Below, one piece after another: positions 26,471-35,900 of a stretch of DNA of 64,000 nucleotides. This DNA is from Deinococcus yavapaiensis KR-236 (lineage in GTDB: Bacteria; Deinococcota; Deinococci; Deinococcales; Deinococcaceae). The DNA lies in NCBI RefSeq assembly GCF_003217515.1, contig NZ_QJSX01000014.1, positions 81,185 through 145,184 of the forward strand, in the 5' to 3' direction. How positions within the stretch are numbered: position 1 is the stretch's first letter; each line of letters begins with the position of its first letter. The position numbers were made by a program, and so were the translations under genes. The notes under the pieces were generated by a model. The model saw only the letters and a list, made by a program, of their open reading frames with translations. It was not told where the DNA came from and did no database searches.

Positions 26471-27072
26471 TGAGCATTCACGCGTACCTCGAAACCGTCC
26501 GTCAAGCCCTCGCCTCCACGAACGTCGACGCGCTCGAAGCGGTGACGTCGCTTCTGCACGACGCTTACAGAGCGGGCACGACCGTCTACACGTGCGGCAA
26601 CGGCGCGAGCGCCGCCCTCGCGAGTCACATGGCGTGCGACCTCGGCAAGGGCACCGCCTCGGATCTTTCGCGCGGACCGCAGCAACGCGCCGAGCGGCGT
26701 TTGCGGGTCGTGTGCCTCAACGACAACACCGCCCTCATGACGGCGCTCGCCAACGACCTCGCGTACGAGGACGTGTACCTCGAGCAGCTCAAGAACGTCT
26801 TGATGCCAGGCGACCTCGTGATCGGCATCAGCGGCAGCGGCGGCAGCCCCAACGTTCTTCGCGCCTTGGAGTACGCGCGCCTGCACGGCGCGCGTACGGT
26901 CGGCTTCACGGGACGGCAAGCGAAGTGCGAGCTCATCCGGCCGCTGTGCGACGTCCTCGCGCAAGCGCCCCTCGAGATGATGGAGCAAATCGAGGACGCG
27001 CACGTCATCTACTTCCATGCGGTGGCCGTGGCGCTCCGCGAGCGACTTCGCGCCGCCCTTCAAGACGCCTGA
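26470..27072 (+). CDS. SIS domain protein (GmhA/phosphosugar isomerase-like)
   Basis: A 200-residue phosphosugar-binding protein. SIS motifs are TCGNGASAALASHMACDLGKG-like (residues about 37-57) and GISGSGGSPNVLRALEYA. Closest in shape to phosphoheptose isomerase GmhA, but the ROK partner suggests a different hexose or amino-sugar phosphate. Start overlaps the kinase stop (TGATG). Its 3' end overlaps the convergent HD gene by 13 nt. Confidence 0.86.
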   Translation: MSIHAYLETVRQALASTNVDALEAVTSLLHDAYRAGTTVYTCGNGASAALASHMACDLGKGTASDLSRGPQQRAERRLRVVCLNDNTALMTALANDLAYEDVYLEQLKNVLMPGDLVIGISGSGGSPNVLRALEYARLHGARTVGFTGRQAKCELIRPLCDVLAQAPLEMMEQIEDAHVIYFHAVAVALRERLRAALQDA

Positions 27073-27632
27073 GATTCGCCCGCCGCCTCCTGCATCGCCT
27101 TGAGGACGTTTCCCATGTGCGTGTCGAGGTCCACGCCGAGTTCGCGCGCTCCCTGCTCGACTTCGTCACGGTTGACGCCCGCCGCGAAGTTCTTCGTCTT
27201 GAACTTCTTCTTGAGGCTGGAAAGCTCGATCATCCGCACGTCCTTGTCGGGCCGAATGAGGGCGGCCGCCTGCACGAGACCGGTGAGTTCGTCCACCGCG
27301 AACAGCGTCTTCGCGAGCAGGGTTTCGCGCGGCACGCCGCTGTACGTCGCGTGGCCGAGGATCGCCGTGAGCACGTCCTGGGGAACGTCGGTGTTCGCCT
27401 GCAAGTACGCCACGCCCCAGAAGGGGTGGCCGGTCTTGGCTTGCACGTCGTACTCGGGGTGCTGCTCGTAATCGAAGTCGTGCAGCAAACCGGTGATGGC
27501 GTACACCTCCTCGTTCTCGCCGAAGTGCCGCGCGTACCAGCGCATCGCCGTCTCGACGTTGAGCATGTGGCGTTGCAAGGAAAGGCTCGGCGTGTGCTGC
27601 AGCATCAAGGCGTAAGCTTCGTCGCGCGTCAT
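27060..27632 (-). CDS. HD-domain phosphohydrolase
   Basis: A 190-residue protein with the HD metal-site pattern: QRHMLNVETAMRW (first His), GLLHDFDYEQHPE (His-Asp) and later LGHATYSG and AVDELTG. It resembles stand-alone HDIG-type hydrolases annotated only by fold; substrate unknown, perhaps a nucleotide. TAGAGT (27640-27645) sits 7 nt before the ATG. Divergent from the regulator at 27656, with only 23 nt between the start codons. Confidence 0.87.
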   Translation of the reverse strand: MTRDEAYALMLQHTPSLSLQRHMLNVETAMRWYARHFGENEEVYAITGLLHDFDYEQHPEYDVQAKTGHPFWGVAYLQANTDVPQDVLTAILGHATYSGVPRETLLAKTLFAVDELTGLVQAAALIRPDKDVRMIELSSLKKKFKTKNFAAGVNRDEVEQGARELGVDLDTHMGNVLKAMQEAAGESQAS

Positions 27633-27655
27633 GCAGAAGACTCTACACTCCTGGT
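27633..27655. promoter_or_regulatory. Minimal bidirectional leaderless promoter
   Basis: In 23 nt two -10 boxes face opposite ways: TACACT forward (27644-27649, 6 nt from ATG 27656) and TAGAGT reverse (27645-27640, 7 nt from ATG 27632). They share the TA at 27644-27645, so one open complex excludes the other. Confidence 0.75.
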
Positions 27656-28261
27656 ATGGCCTTCGTCGCCTCGACGCCGCTGCAAGCCCGCTTGCTGCTC
27701 GATCTCTCGAACGCTTCGTTGCTGTCGTTGCTGATGGCGAGCGAACGCAACGCCAGCAGCCTCGCGGCGGAACTCGCCGTGGACGTCCGCAAAGTCCACT
27801 ACAAACTCACCCGGTTGTGCGAAGGAGGCTTGATCGGCGTGACGCGCGAAGAGAAGCGCGCGGGCCGGCCCGTGAAGTACTACGAGGCGTTCGATCGGGC
27901 GTACCACGTGCCCTTCTCGCTCACCGACGCGGCGACGCTGCGCGAGTTGCTCGGCGCGCTGTACACGCCCTTCTCGAGCGGCGCGCTCGACAGCATGGCG
28001 AGCGGCTTGGCGCGGCGCGAAGCGCACACGCTCTCGCTCACCCTCAACCAGAACGGCCTTTTGCAGTTGGGATTCGACGCGCGACCTTCGGAAACCCACT
28101 TCAGCACGTGGGGTGCGTTCGCGCTGACCGACGAACAAGCGGTGACGCTTCGCGCCCGCCTGTTCGCGTTGTACGAGGAATACCGCGCGCTTTCCCCTCG
28201 GGAAGGCGCGCGGTCGTACTTCGTGGGACTCACGATCACGCCGGGGGAGTTGCAGAGCTGA
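27656..28261 (+). CDS. Winged-helix (ArsR-like) transcriptional regulator
   Basis: A 201-residue regulator. The N-terminal winged helix (about 10-70; RKVHYKLTRLCEGGLI is the recognition region) is followed by the wing EEKRAGRPVKYYEA and a C-terminal domain of unknown ligand. It is a paralogue of the protein at 29502, sharing the EEKRAGRPVKYY wing exactly. Leaderless from the shared promoter. Its end overlaps the MFS gene by 26 nt (convergent), hinting that it controls that exporter or the HD gene. Confidence 0.82.
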   Translation: MAFVASTPLQARLLLDLSNASLLSLLMASERNASSLAAELAVDVRKVHYKLTRLCEGGLIGVTREEKRAGRPVKYYEAFDRAYHVPFSLTDAATLRELLGALYTPFSSGALDSMASGLARREAHTLSLTLNQNGLLQLGFDARPSETHFSTWGAFALTDEQAVTLRARLFALYEEYRALSPREGARSYFVGLTITPGELQS

Positions 28262-29471
28262 GCGGCGAGGACGCGGCGCGTTCCTTGCGCTGTGCGAGCC
28301 CCCACAGCAAACCGCCCAGAATCGTGACGACGCCCGACGTGCCGAAGATCGCGCCGACGGACAGCGAATCGGCGATCGGGGCGAGGAGCAGCAAGGTGGC
28401 CGGAACGCCGATCATGCCGACCATGCCGAGCAGACTGCCGACGCGTCCGCGGTACTCGGCGTCGATGAGGGTCAGGAATAGCGTCGAGATGCAGACGTTC
28501 GTGATTCCGATGGCCGCGCCGGTCAAGGCGGCGAGCACGTACATCTGCCACGCGGCGCTCGTGAAGGCGAGCGCGACGCTCACGCCGCCCGCCACGACGA
28601 GGCCGAGCGCACTCGTCGGGCCGTGCTTCACCTTGCCGCCGAGGGCCGCCATGACGACGCTGCCGAGCGCCATGCCGCCCGTGAAGAGGCCGAAGTAGAG
28701 TCCGTATCCTGCCGCGCCCGCGCCGAGTTCCGTCATGCGCTTGGGAATGAGCATCTCCATCGGCGCGAACGACGCGTTGATGACGAGCGCGATGAGCGGC
28801 ATCGACATCATCAGCACCGAGCCGCGCACGTACGCGAGGCCGCCCTTGAAGTCGCTCCAGAAGCTCGCGCCCGACCGACTCGCCGCCTTGGCGGGCAACT
28901 TCACGAACACGACGAGCAGCGCCATCAGCAGAAACGACGCGCCGTCCACGATGAGGCTGGTCGCCGTGCCGATCTGCGCGACGAGGAAACCGCCGCCCAC
29001 GAGGCCGAGCAGGTTCGCCGTCTGGTTCACCGACGCCATGAGACCGCTGGCGCGCGCGATCTGATTTTTCGGCACGACGTTGGGAAGGACGCTCATGCTG
29101 GCGGGGCCATACAGAACGCCGATCAAGCCGTTGACGAAGGCGAGGGCGAACACGACCGGCATGGGAATGTGGCCCGAGAGGGTCGCGAGGCCGAGACCGA
29201 GTTGGATGACGCCGCGCAGAAGATTGCCGAGCGCGAGGGGCACGCGCAGCGGAATTCGGTCGACGAGCGTGCCCGCGAACGGTGAAAGCAACGCGGGCAG
29301 CATCGAAAGAGCGAGCGTCACGCCCATCGCGGAAACGCTGCCCGTTTGGCGGTACACCAAAAAGGACATGGCGATGCCTGCCAGCGAACTGCCGAGCGCG
29401 GACTGTCCGCTGCCGATCAGCCACAAAAGGAAGTCTTTGTTCCACAACTTCACGGGATGCGCTGTTTCCAT
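28236..29471 (-). CDS. MFS transporter (exporter-like)
   Basis: A 411-residue, 12-helix major facilitator of the enterobactin-exporter/macrolide-efflux-like type (start METAHPVKLWNKDFLLWLIGSGQSALGS; quoted in part). The A-like motif is seen as GTLVDRIPLRVPLALGN after helix 2. It probably exports a hydrophobic or siderophore-like compound. It is flanked by two paralogous winged-helix regulators, one divergent and one convergent, which suggests dual control. Confidence 0.87.
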   Translation of the reverse strand: METAHPVKLWNKDFLLWLIGSGQSALGSSLAGIAMSFLVYRQTGSVSAMGVTLALSMLPALLSPFAGTLVDRIPLRVPLALGNLLRGVIQLGLGLATLSGHIPMPVVFALAFVNGLIGVLYGPASMSVLPNVVPKNQIARASGLMASVNQTANLLGLVGGGFLVAQIGTATSLIVDGASFLLMALLVVFVKLPAKAASRSGASFWSDFKGGLAYVRGSVLMMSMPLIALVINASFAPMEMLIPKRMTELGAGAAGYGLYFGLFTGGMALGSVVMAALGGKVKHGPTSALGLVVAGGVSVALAFTSAAWQMYVLAALTGAAIGITNVCISTLFLTLIDAEYRGRVGSLLGMVGMIGVPATLLLLAPIADSLSVGAIFGTSGVVTILGGLLWGLAQRKERAASSPLSSATPPA

Positions 29472-29501
29472 GCCCTCACGTTGCAGGCTAAGCTACTCGC
29501 G
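29472..29501. promoter_or_regulatory. Bidirectional promoter between MFS gene and regulator
   Basis: Forward TAAGCT (29489-29494) lies 7 nt before ATG 29502. Reverse TAGCCT (29490-29485) points at the MFS start 13 nt away. They share the TA at 29489-29490. A further reverse TAGCTT overlaps at 29495-29490. Confidence 0.65.
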
Positions 29502-30134
29502 ATGACAGACCAAAGTTCGAGTAGGGTGTCGACGCGGCGGCAAGCCGAACTCTTGCTCGACCCGGCGAATTACCGCTACCTCGACGCCTTGATGGGCCGC
29601 GAGTGCAGCGCGGGAGAACTCGCGAAGATGCTCGGCGAGGACGTAAGGCGTGTCCACTACCTTCTCGGGCGCTTGGTGGACGCGGACCTCGCGTACGTCG
29701 CGCGCGAAGAGAAGCGCGCGGGACGGCCGGTCAAGTACTACGCGATGAACGCGCACTGGCTCGTGCCGTTCGACATGACGGACGCGGAAACGATCGAGGC
29801 CCTCTTGAACGCGCAGTTGCAGCCTCGCTTGGAGCGCTTCTCGCACTTGCTCGTGGGGCAGTTGCGCCGAGACGCCTCCATCGTCGTGCGCGTCTCACGC
29901 GGCGTGGACGACGAGCCGATCGGCGTCAGCTTGTACGACGAAGGCCGACCAGACCCGCGCGAAAACGGCCCGCTGTTCGCCAACTGGATGTTCCTGCGGC
30001 TCACGCCCGAGCGGGCTCAAGCGTTGCACACGGACCTCAACGACTTGTTGCGTCGCCACGACGTCTCGGACGACGAGGACGCCAGCGTGTACTCGATCGG
30101 CTTGTTTCTCGCTCCAGGCGACGTCATGCTCTGA
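29502..30134 (+). CDS. Winged-helix (ArsR-like) transcriptional regulator, paralogue
   Basis: A 210-residue protein homologous along its length to the regulator at 27656: same RRVHYLLGRLVDADL recognition helix region, EEKRAGRPVKYY wing and a following (V)PFDMTDAET segment. The C-terminal half likely senses a ligand or holds the dimer. The start at 29502 is chosen from the leaderless TAAGCT box. Divergent from the MFS gene, so repression of the exporter is the simplest model. Confidence 0.82.
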   Translation: MTDQSSSRVSTRRQAELLLDPANYRYLDALMGRECSAGELAKMLGEDVRRVHYLLGRLVDADLAYVAREEKRAGRPVKYYAMNAHWLVPFDMTDAETIEALLNAQLQPRLERFSHLLVGQLRRDASIVVRVSRGVDDEPIGVSLYDEGRPDPRENGPLFANWMFLRLTPERAQALHTDLNDLLRRHDVSDDEDASVYSIGLFLAPGDVML

Positions 30135-30146
30135 AACGCTCGTCCT

Positions 30147-31034
30147 TCAAGACTCCATCGCTTCGCGGACAGTCTCGACAAAGCCGTCCTCGTCGTCCAA
30201 CCAAGGGTAGTGTCCGGCGGGCAGCACGACGAGATCCGCTCCGGCGAGGTCTTGCAACCAGTCCGTCTGCTCGGGGTAGCTCGTGCGGTCGTTTTCCCCG
30301 ACGATGGCGTGCACGGGCGTCTTGAGTTCCATCAAGAAAGGCGGGTACTCGAATTCCCAAAAGCCGTGCGCGACGAGCGCCTGCTGCACTTCCGCGCCGC
30401 CGAGCAGTTGAGACTCGACGTCGACGAACTCGAGGTGCATGCGGCTTTGCGCGTCTTGGAATTGCAAGGCGTTGAGCAGGTCGCGGGCGTTGAGAAGCTT
30501 GAAGGCCGCTTCGATGCGGGCGGCGCCAAGCTGCGGGTACTTGCCTTCGGGCGTGCGCTCGATCACCTCGTTCGCCGGGTCTTGGGCGGATTTGCCGGTG
30601 AGGCGGCCCGCTTCCTGCAGCAGCGTGAGGGCGAGTTGCGGCATGTGCAGCCAAGGCGAGACGGCGATCACCCGATCGGCCCGCTTCGGAAAGCGCCGCG
30701 CGTACTCCAAGGCGATCACGGCGCCGAAGCCGTGCCCGAGCAGCGAGAGCGACGAGAGATCGAGGTGCGCCCGCACGGCCTCGACGTCGCCCACGAGCGT
30801 GTCGAGATCGAGCGCGTCTCGGTCGAGCGGCGCGCTGCGTCCCGCTCCTCGCTGATCGAGGTAGATCATCTTGAAGTCCTCGAACGCCTCGCCGACGAGC
30901 GACCGAAACGAGAAACTGTTGTACCCCGGGCCGCCGTGCAAGAAGAGCAGGGCGGGCGCGTCCTCGGGGCCGACGACTTCGAAGTACAACTCCGTGTCGC
31001 CTAAGGATTCGAGGTAAGAGTCGTCGAGCATCAT
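30147..31034 (-). CDS. Alpha/beta hydrolase-fold protein lacking the nucleophilic Ser
   Basis: A 295-residue protein of the proline-iminopeptidase (S33) type, with HGGPG (33-37) as oxyanion loop and DQRGAGRS (60-67). The nucleophile elbow reads GHGFGA (100-105): Gly102 stands where Ser is expected. The acid (VGENDR) and His (PAGHYPW) are kept. It may be a pseudo-enzyme, a binding protein, or use other chemistry. TACAAT (31042-31047) is 7 nt before the ATG at 31034, so I drop the three-residue upstream extension. Divergent from the M23 gene. Confidence 0.8.
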   Translation of the reverse strand: MMLDDSYLESLGDTELYFEVVGPEDAPALLFLHGGPGYNSFSFRSLVGEAFEDFKMIYLDQRGAGRSAPLDRDALDLDTLVGDVEAVRAHLDLSSLSLLGHGFGAVIALEYARRFPKRADRVIAVSPWLHMPQLALTLLQEAGRLTGKSAQDPANEVIERTPEGKYPQLGAARIEAAFKLLNARDLLNALQFQDAQSRMHLEFVDVESQLLGGAEVQQALVAHGFWEFEYPPFLMELKTPVHAIVGENDRTSYPEQTDWLQDLAGADLVVLPAGHYPWLDDEDGFVETVREAMES

Positions 31035-31112
31035 GCACGGCATTGTAGGCTGCGCCGAGAAGCGCGAAGGTCACCGGAGGCGCTCTCATGCGCGAAAGGG
31101 AAAATAGCTTCG

Positions 31113-31652
31113 ATGCTGCGCCGCGTCCTCGCCGTCTTGATTCCGCTCGCCTTGCTGATCGCCCTCGCCGTGGTTCTCTGGCCTTACTTGCGAAGCGCCG
31201 CGCGAATGGTGGCGTTGCTGCGCGAACCTGAACCGAAGGCACGCAGCCTTCCCGATCCGCTGCCGGGCACGCGCTTTCTCGACACCTGGGGCGGCGCGCG
31301 CAGCGAAGGGCGCCGTCACGAGGGCGTGGACATCTTCGCGCCCCTGGGCACGCCGATTCGCTCGACGACGAAGGGCGTCGTGACGCGCGTGACGACTGAC
31401 CGCCTCGGCGGAAACGTCGTGTACGTCCTCGGACCGGGCGGCTTCAATCACTACTACGCGCACCTCGCTCGTTACGGAGACGTCAGAGGCGGCCAGTGGA
31501 TCGAGGCGGGCACCGTGATCGGTTACGTCGGGAACACCGGGAATGCCCGCTCGACGCCGCCTCACTTGCACTACGGCGTGTACACGCCGACGTGGACGGC
31601 GATCAATCCGTACCCGCTGCTGCGCCGCGAGTGGGAAGCGGCGCGTCGCTGA
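31113..31652 (+). CDS. M23 family (LytM-type) metallopeptidase, membrane anchored
   Basis: A 179-residue protein with one N-terminal helix (residues 5-27) leading to an extracytoplasmic LytM domain. Zinc ligands and catalytic His are all present: H69 and D73 in HEGVDIF, H117 in YYAHL, and H151/H153 in HLHYG. It should cut peptidoglycan cross-bridges or activate such enzymes. A TAGGCT box at 31046-31051, overlapping the divergent hydrolase promoter, gives a leader of about 55 nt. Its 3' end overlaps the convergent phosphotransferase by 50 nt. Confidence 0.88.
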   Translation: MLRRVLAVLIPLALLIALAVVLWPYLRSAARMVALLREPEPKARSLPDPLPGTRFLDTWGGARSEGRRHEGVDIFAPLGTPIRSTTKGVVTRVTTDRLGGNVVYVLGPGGFNHYYAHLARYGDVRGGQWIEAGTVIGYVGNTGNARSTPPHLHYGVYTPTWTAINPYPLLRREWEAARR

Positions 31653-32925
31653 GCCGAGCGAGTTCCAGCGCGCGCTTCAAGTGCCACACGTGCGCGTCGG
31701 CCCACTCGGCGGGATCGGGAACGTGCGGCGCGATGAACTTCACGTAGCTGACGGCGCGGTGAAGTTCGCCGAGCAGTGTGGCGTCGGCGTGCAAGGCGCG
31801 CAAGTCGGGCAGTGGAAGCACGTTCGTCCACGCTTGCAGGTACGCGTCCCGCATCGCGTCCTCGGCTTCCCGCGGCGCCTCTTTGGCGAGGAAGTACGCA
31901 GGGTTCGCATCGAGGAAGGGAAAGCCCAGCGCGGCGTCCGACCAGTCGAGCAAGGTCGGAATGGAACCGTCGAACATGACGTTTCCAGCGTGCAGATCGC
32001 CGTGGACGACCGTCGAGGCGATCGGCGAGGCGGCGAGACGCTCGCACGCTTCGATCAGGCGCGGTTCGAGCGCGCGCAAGGCCGCGACGTCGGCGGCCGA
32101 CAAGTCTCCGACGCTCAACAAAGGGTCGCTCGCCAGCAACGCGTGCACGTCGGCGGCGAGGTCGGCGAGCGAGCGACGAGCGCAGCCGAGCGCCAGCAAA
32201 TCCGCGTGCCGCGTCTCTGTGAGGCGTTGAACGGCGGCGAGATGCCTGGCCAGCGAAAGCGCGTCCTCTTCTCCGAATGAACGGTCGCCCGCCGAGGCCA
32301 TCAGGAAGAGGGTATCGCCCCGAGCGGCGAGCACGGCGGGCGCGGCGCTCGTGTGCAGTTCGTGCAGCCAGCGCGTCACGCGGCTTTCACGCGCGAAGAA
32401 TGACGGGACGGCTTTGAGGTAGCGCGTTCCATCCGTGGTGCGCACGCGGTACAAGGCGCTAATCTGCCACGAACGCACGAACGTCGGGTCGCCTTCGCGC
32501 CGCTCGCCGAGCGCTTCGAGCGCGCCGTCCAACCACGCCAACGCTTCGCGCAGCCAGCCTCGCCGCCACCAGGGAATGCGCTCGTCGGGCGCGAAGGCCA
32601 AGCGGGCGAATGCCGCGTCGGTCTCGCCAAGGGCGTCGATTGGCGTCCAAGCGCCGAGTGCCAGACATTCGCCCGCCGCTTCGAGCGCGAAGGTTCCTTC
32701 GAGATGCCACGCGTCGGGCGCGGTCCGCTCGAACGTGAAGGCGAGGCGGCGCAGAAAGCGCAGCTTCTCGGGAACGAGAAACGCGAAGAGATCCGGCACG
32801 CCCGCGCCGTCCTGCACGTTCTTCGACGTGGTCGCGCTCGGCAAGACGCCCTCGACCGTGAGGACGAGCGCTTCGGTCGGGTGTAGCACGAGGGCTCGCA
32901 CGTCGGCGGTCACGCGAGACGACAT
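31603..32925 (-). CDS. APH-type phosphotransferase with extra N-terminal domain
   Basis: A 440-residue protein. The C-terminal half is an aminoglycoside-phosphotransferase-like kinase with catalytic loop VHGDLHAGNVMFDG and metal site LLDWSDAALG. The first roughly 150 residues form a separate domain, perhaps NUDIX-like, which I cannot assign. Substrate unknown; small-molecule kinase rather than antibiotic resistance is likely. TACGCT (32931-32936) is 5 nt before the ATG, so leaderless. Confidence 0.82.
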   Translation of the reverse strand: MSSRVTADVRALVLHPTEALVLTVEGVLPSATTSKNVQDGAGVPDLFAFLVPEKLRFLRRLAFTFERTAPDAWHLEGTFALEAAGECLALGAWTPIDALGETDAAFARLAFAPDERIPWWRRGWLREALAWLDGALEALGERREGDPTFVRSWQISALYRVRTTDGTRYLKAVPSFFARESRVTRWLHELHTSAAPAVLAARGDTLFLMASAGDRSFGEEDALSLARHLAAVQRLTETRHADLLALGCARRSLADLAADVHALLASDPLLSVGDLSAADVAALRALEPRLIEACERLAASPIASTVVHGDLHAGNVMFDGSIPTLLDWSDAALGFPFLDANPAYFLAKEAPREAEDAMRDAYLQAWTNVLPLPDLRALHADATLLGELHRAVSYVKFIAPHVPDPAEWADAHVWHLKRALELARLSDAPLPTRGAAAGTD

Positions 32926-32955
32926 GTCCCAGCGTAGCAGCAGACGGCGGACGGT

Positions 32956-35900
32956 TCAGCGAGGCAGCGCCAAGTAGAAGGTCGCGCCTTGTCCCGGCAC
33001 GCCTTCGGCCCACACGCGTCCACCGTGCCGAGCGACGATGCGCCGCACGTTGGCGAGACCGACGCCCGCGCCTTCGTAGCCGTCGTGAAGACGCACGAAG
33101 ACCCGAAAGAGCTTGTCGGCGTCCTCGAGGTGAAAGCCGACGCCGTTGTCGCGCACGAACAGCACGACTTCCTCCGGCGCCACCTGAGCGCCGAGCTCGA
33201 TTTTCGCCGCGTCGCGTTCGCGCGTGAACTTGAGGGCGTTGTGCATGAGGTTGGTCAGGACTTGCCGCAGCAGCATCGCGTCGCCTTTCACGCTCGGAAG
33301 ATCGCCCATCTGCCACGTCACGCGCCGTCCACGCGAAATCGGCTCGAGGTCGCTGCGCACTTGCACGGCGAGTTGATCGAGCGGCACGGTCGTGAGACGC
33401 AACTCCTGCCGTCCCGCGTACGCGAGACCCGCGAGGTCCTCCACGAGGCGTGACACGCGCTCGCTCTCGCCTTTGATCACGTCGAGGTACGCGCCGACCT
33501 TTTCGCCCGCGACGTCCTTCAGGCGCTTGTCGAGCAGGTGCACGAAGCCCGCGATGCGCCGCAGAGGTGCCTGCAGGTCGTGCGAGAGGCTCGTCGCGTA
33601 CGCCGTGAGTTCCGCGTTGAGTTCGGACAGGCGCAGCGTGCGCTCCTCCACGCGCCGCTCGAGTTCGGTGTTGAGGCCTCGCAGCATCTCCTCGGCGCGT
33701 TTGCGTTCGGTGACGTCGAAGGTGATTCCTGTCATGCGCCTCGGCACGCCCGCCTCGTCGCGGTACAGTTGTCCGACGCTCGCCAGCCAGCGTTCCTCGC
33801 CGTCTCGCCGCACGCGGAACTCGGCATCGTACGTGCCCGAGCCGTGCATCGCCTCGTCGATGGCCGCCATGAGGCGCGCTCGGTCCTCTTCGCCGGCTTC
33901 TTGCACGAACGTCGCCCACTGAGGCGGCGCACCTTCGGGCAAGCCGAGCAGACGCTGCTGCTCGCCCATCCACACTTCACGGCCCGTCGCGAAATCGTAG
34001 TCCCACAAGCCGAGGTGCGCGGACGCGAGCGCGAGGCGAAGGCGTTCCTCGCTGTCTTGAAGCGCGGCCGTGGCGCCCTTGCGCGCCGTGATATCCGACG
34101 CCACGCCGAGGTACTCGCGAACCGTTCCGTCGGGGTCGCGCGAGAACACGACGTCGCGCCCTCGAATCCAGCGGTACGAGCCGTCCTTGTGCCGCACGCG
34201 GTACTCCGCCTCCACGACTTCGCCGTCCTGCGCGCGAACCAAGCGCAGGCGCGCGTCGTGAACGCGCGCACTGTCGTCGGGGTGAACGAGCCCCGCGAAG
34301 ACGTTCGTTTCGAATCCGTCGACTTCGCGAGAGGTGTAGCCGAGCAGCTCCGTGAACTCGCGGTTGGCGTACACCAAGCGTCGCTCGACGAGGTCGTAGA
34401 TGAACAGCGCGTCCGGAGAAGCCTCGGCGATGTGCGCGAAGCGGGCGCGCTGCACGTCGCGCTCGCGTTCGAGGCGTTTTCGCTCGGAGATGTCGAGGAC
34501 GAAGGCGGCACCTGCTTCACGCGAACCTGCGAAGGGCGCGCCGCCGACGAGGACGGGAATGGCGCGTCCGTCCTTGTGGTAGAACGCCTTCTCGATGGTC
34601 GCCGCTTCGCCGTGCGTGCGAATCTTGTGGTGCATCTCCTGGTCCTGCGCTCGCCATTCGGGCGGCGTGAGGTCGTCCCAGCGCAAGCGACCGGCGGCGA
34701 GGTCGCTTCGGTCGTAGCCGAGGAGCCGCAAGAAGGTGTCGTTCGCGTGCGTCACCGCCCCGTCGAGCCGCCAGAAGAACACGCCGAGCAGGTCGGAGTT
34801 CGTGACGGTTCGCAGGCGTTGCTGCGTTTCGCTCAGCGCGAACAACGCCGCTTCCGCGTCCGCTTTCGCCGCGGCCGTCTCCTCGTAGAGGCGCGCGCGC
34901 TCCAACGCGGACGCGCACTGCACGGCGATCGTCTCGGCGAACGCTCGCTCTTCGCTGGAGAAGGTGCGCTCGCGGTCGAATTCGAAGCTCAGGCCGCCGA
35001 CGACGGCGCCGTCCGCGAGGAGCGGCAAGGCGACCGTGCTGTACGCGCCCGCCCGTTTCGTCGTCTCGCGTCCGAGGGCCGGGTAGAGCGCTTCGTATTG
35101 CCGCCGCGAGGACACGTACACGGGAACGGCGGTAGAGACGGCGTCGGACATCGGCGAGGGCGAGGCGCCTTGAACGACCGCGAGGGCGTCCACGCGGGCC
35201 GCTTCGTCTCCGCGGCTGCTCACGAGGAGAAGGCGGCCGTCCGTTTGCTCCAACCACACGCCGCCCGCGACCGCTTGGAGGGCGGGCAGGGCATGGCGCA
35301 GCACGGCGTCGCCGATATCGGCGACGCGCGGCGCGCGCGCGAGGTCGGCGGTGAGCGCCGCCAGCGCCTCGGCTTGCTGGCGTGCGCGTCGCTCCGATTC
35401 GAACAGGCGCGCGCGCTCCAAGGCTTGCGCGAGGTGCAACGCGAGCGTCTCGCATAGCGCGCGGTCCTGAGACGTGAAGGGACGCGGCGTGTCGAAGCCG
35501 ACGATGAGCACGCCGGTGGTGTCGCCGACGTCGAGCGGAAAGGTCGCGAGCGCCTCAATGCCCGCTTCTTGCAAGTCCCGCTCCAAGTCGGGCGCGGCCT
35601 TCAACACCTCGGCACGAGACGTGAAGTACCAAGGGCGGCGCTCGCCGATCGCTTCGCCCGTCTCGGCGTGCGTGCTCCACGCGAAGCTTCTCCAGCGGTC
35701 GGGCAGTTCGCTCGACAAGCCGTGGCGAGCTTCGAGGCGCAAAAAGGCCGTCCGGTCGGGCAGCGCGATCACGCCGACGCTGCCGCCGAGCGCGGGCACG
35801 CCCTCTTGAAGGGCGATGTTCGAGGCCGTCGCGCGGTCGAGCGCGCCCGAAACGCGAAGCGCCACGGCTTGAACTCGGCGTGCGCGGCGCTCGGCTTCCT

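Noticed and set aside
33538..35457. A 639-codon plus-strand open frame inside the histidine kinase gene
   Set aside because: It is the antisense shadow of a clearly coding multi-domain kinase; composition is Arg/Ala/Gly-rich with no domain, ribosome site or leaderless box.
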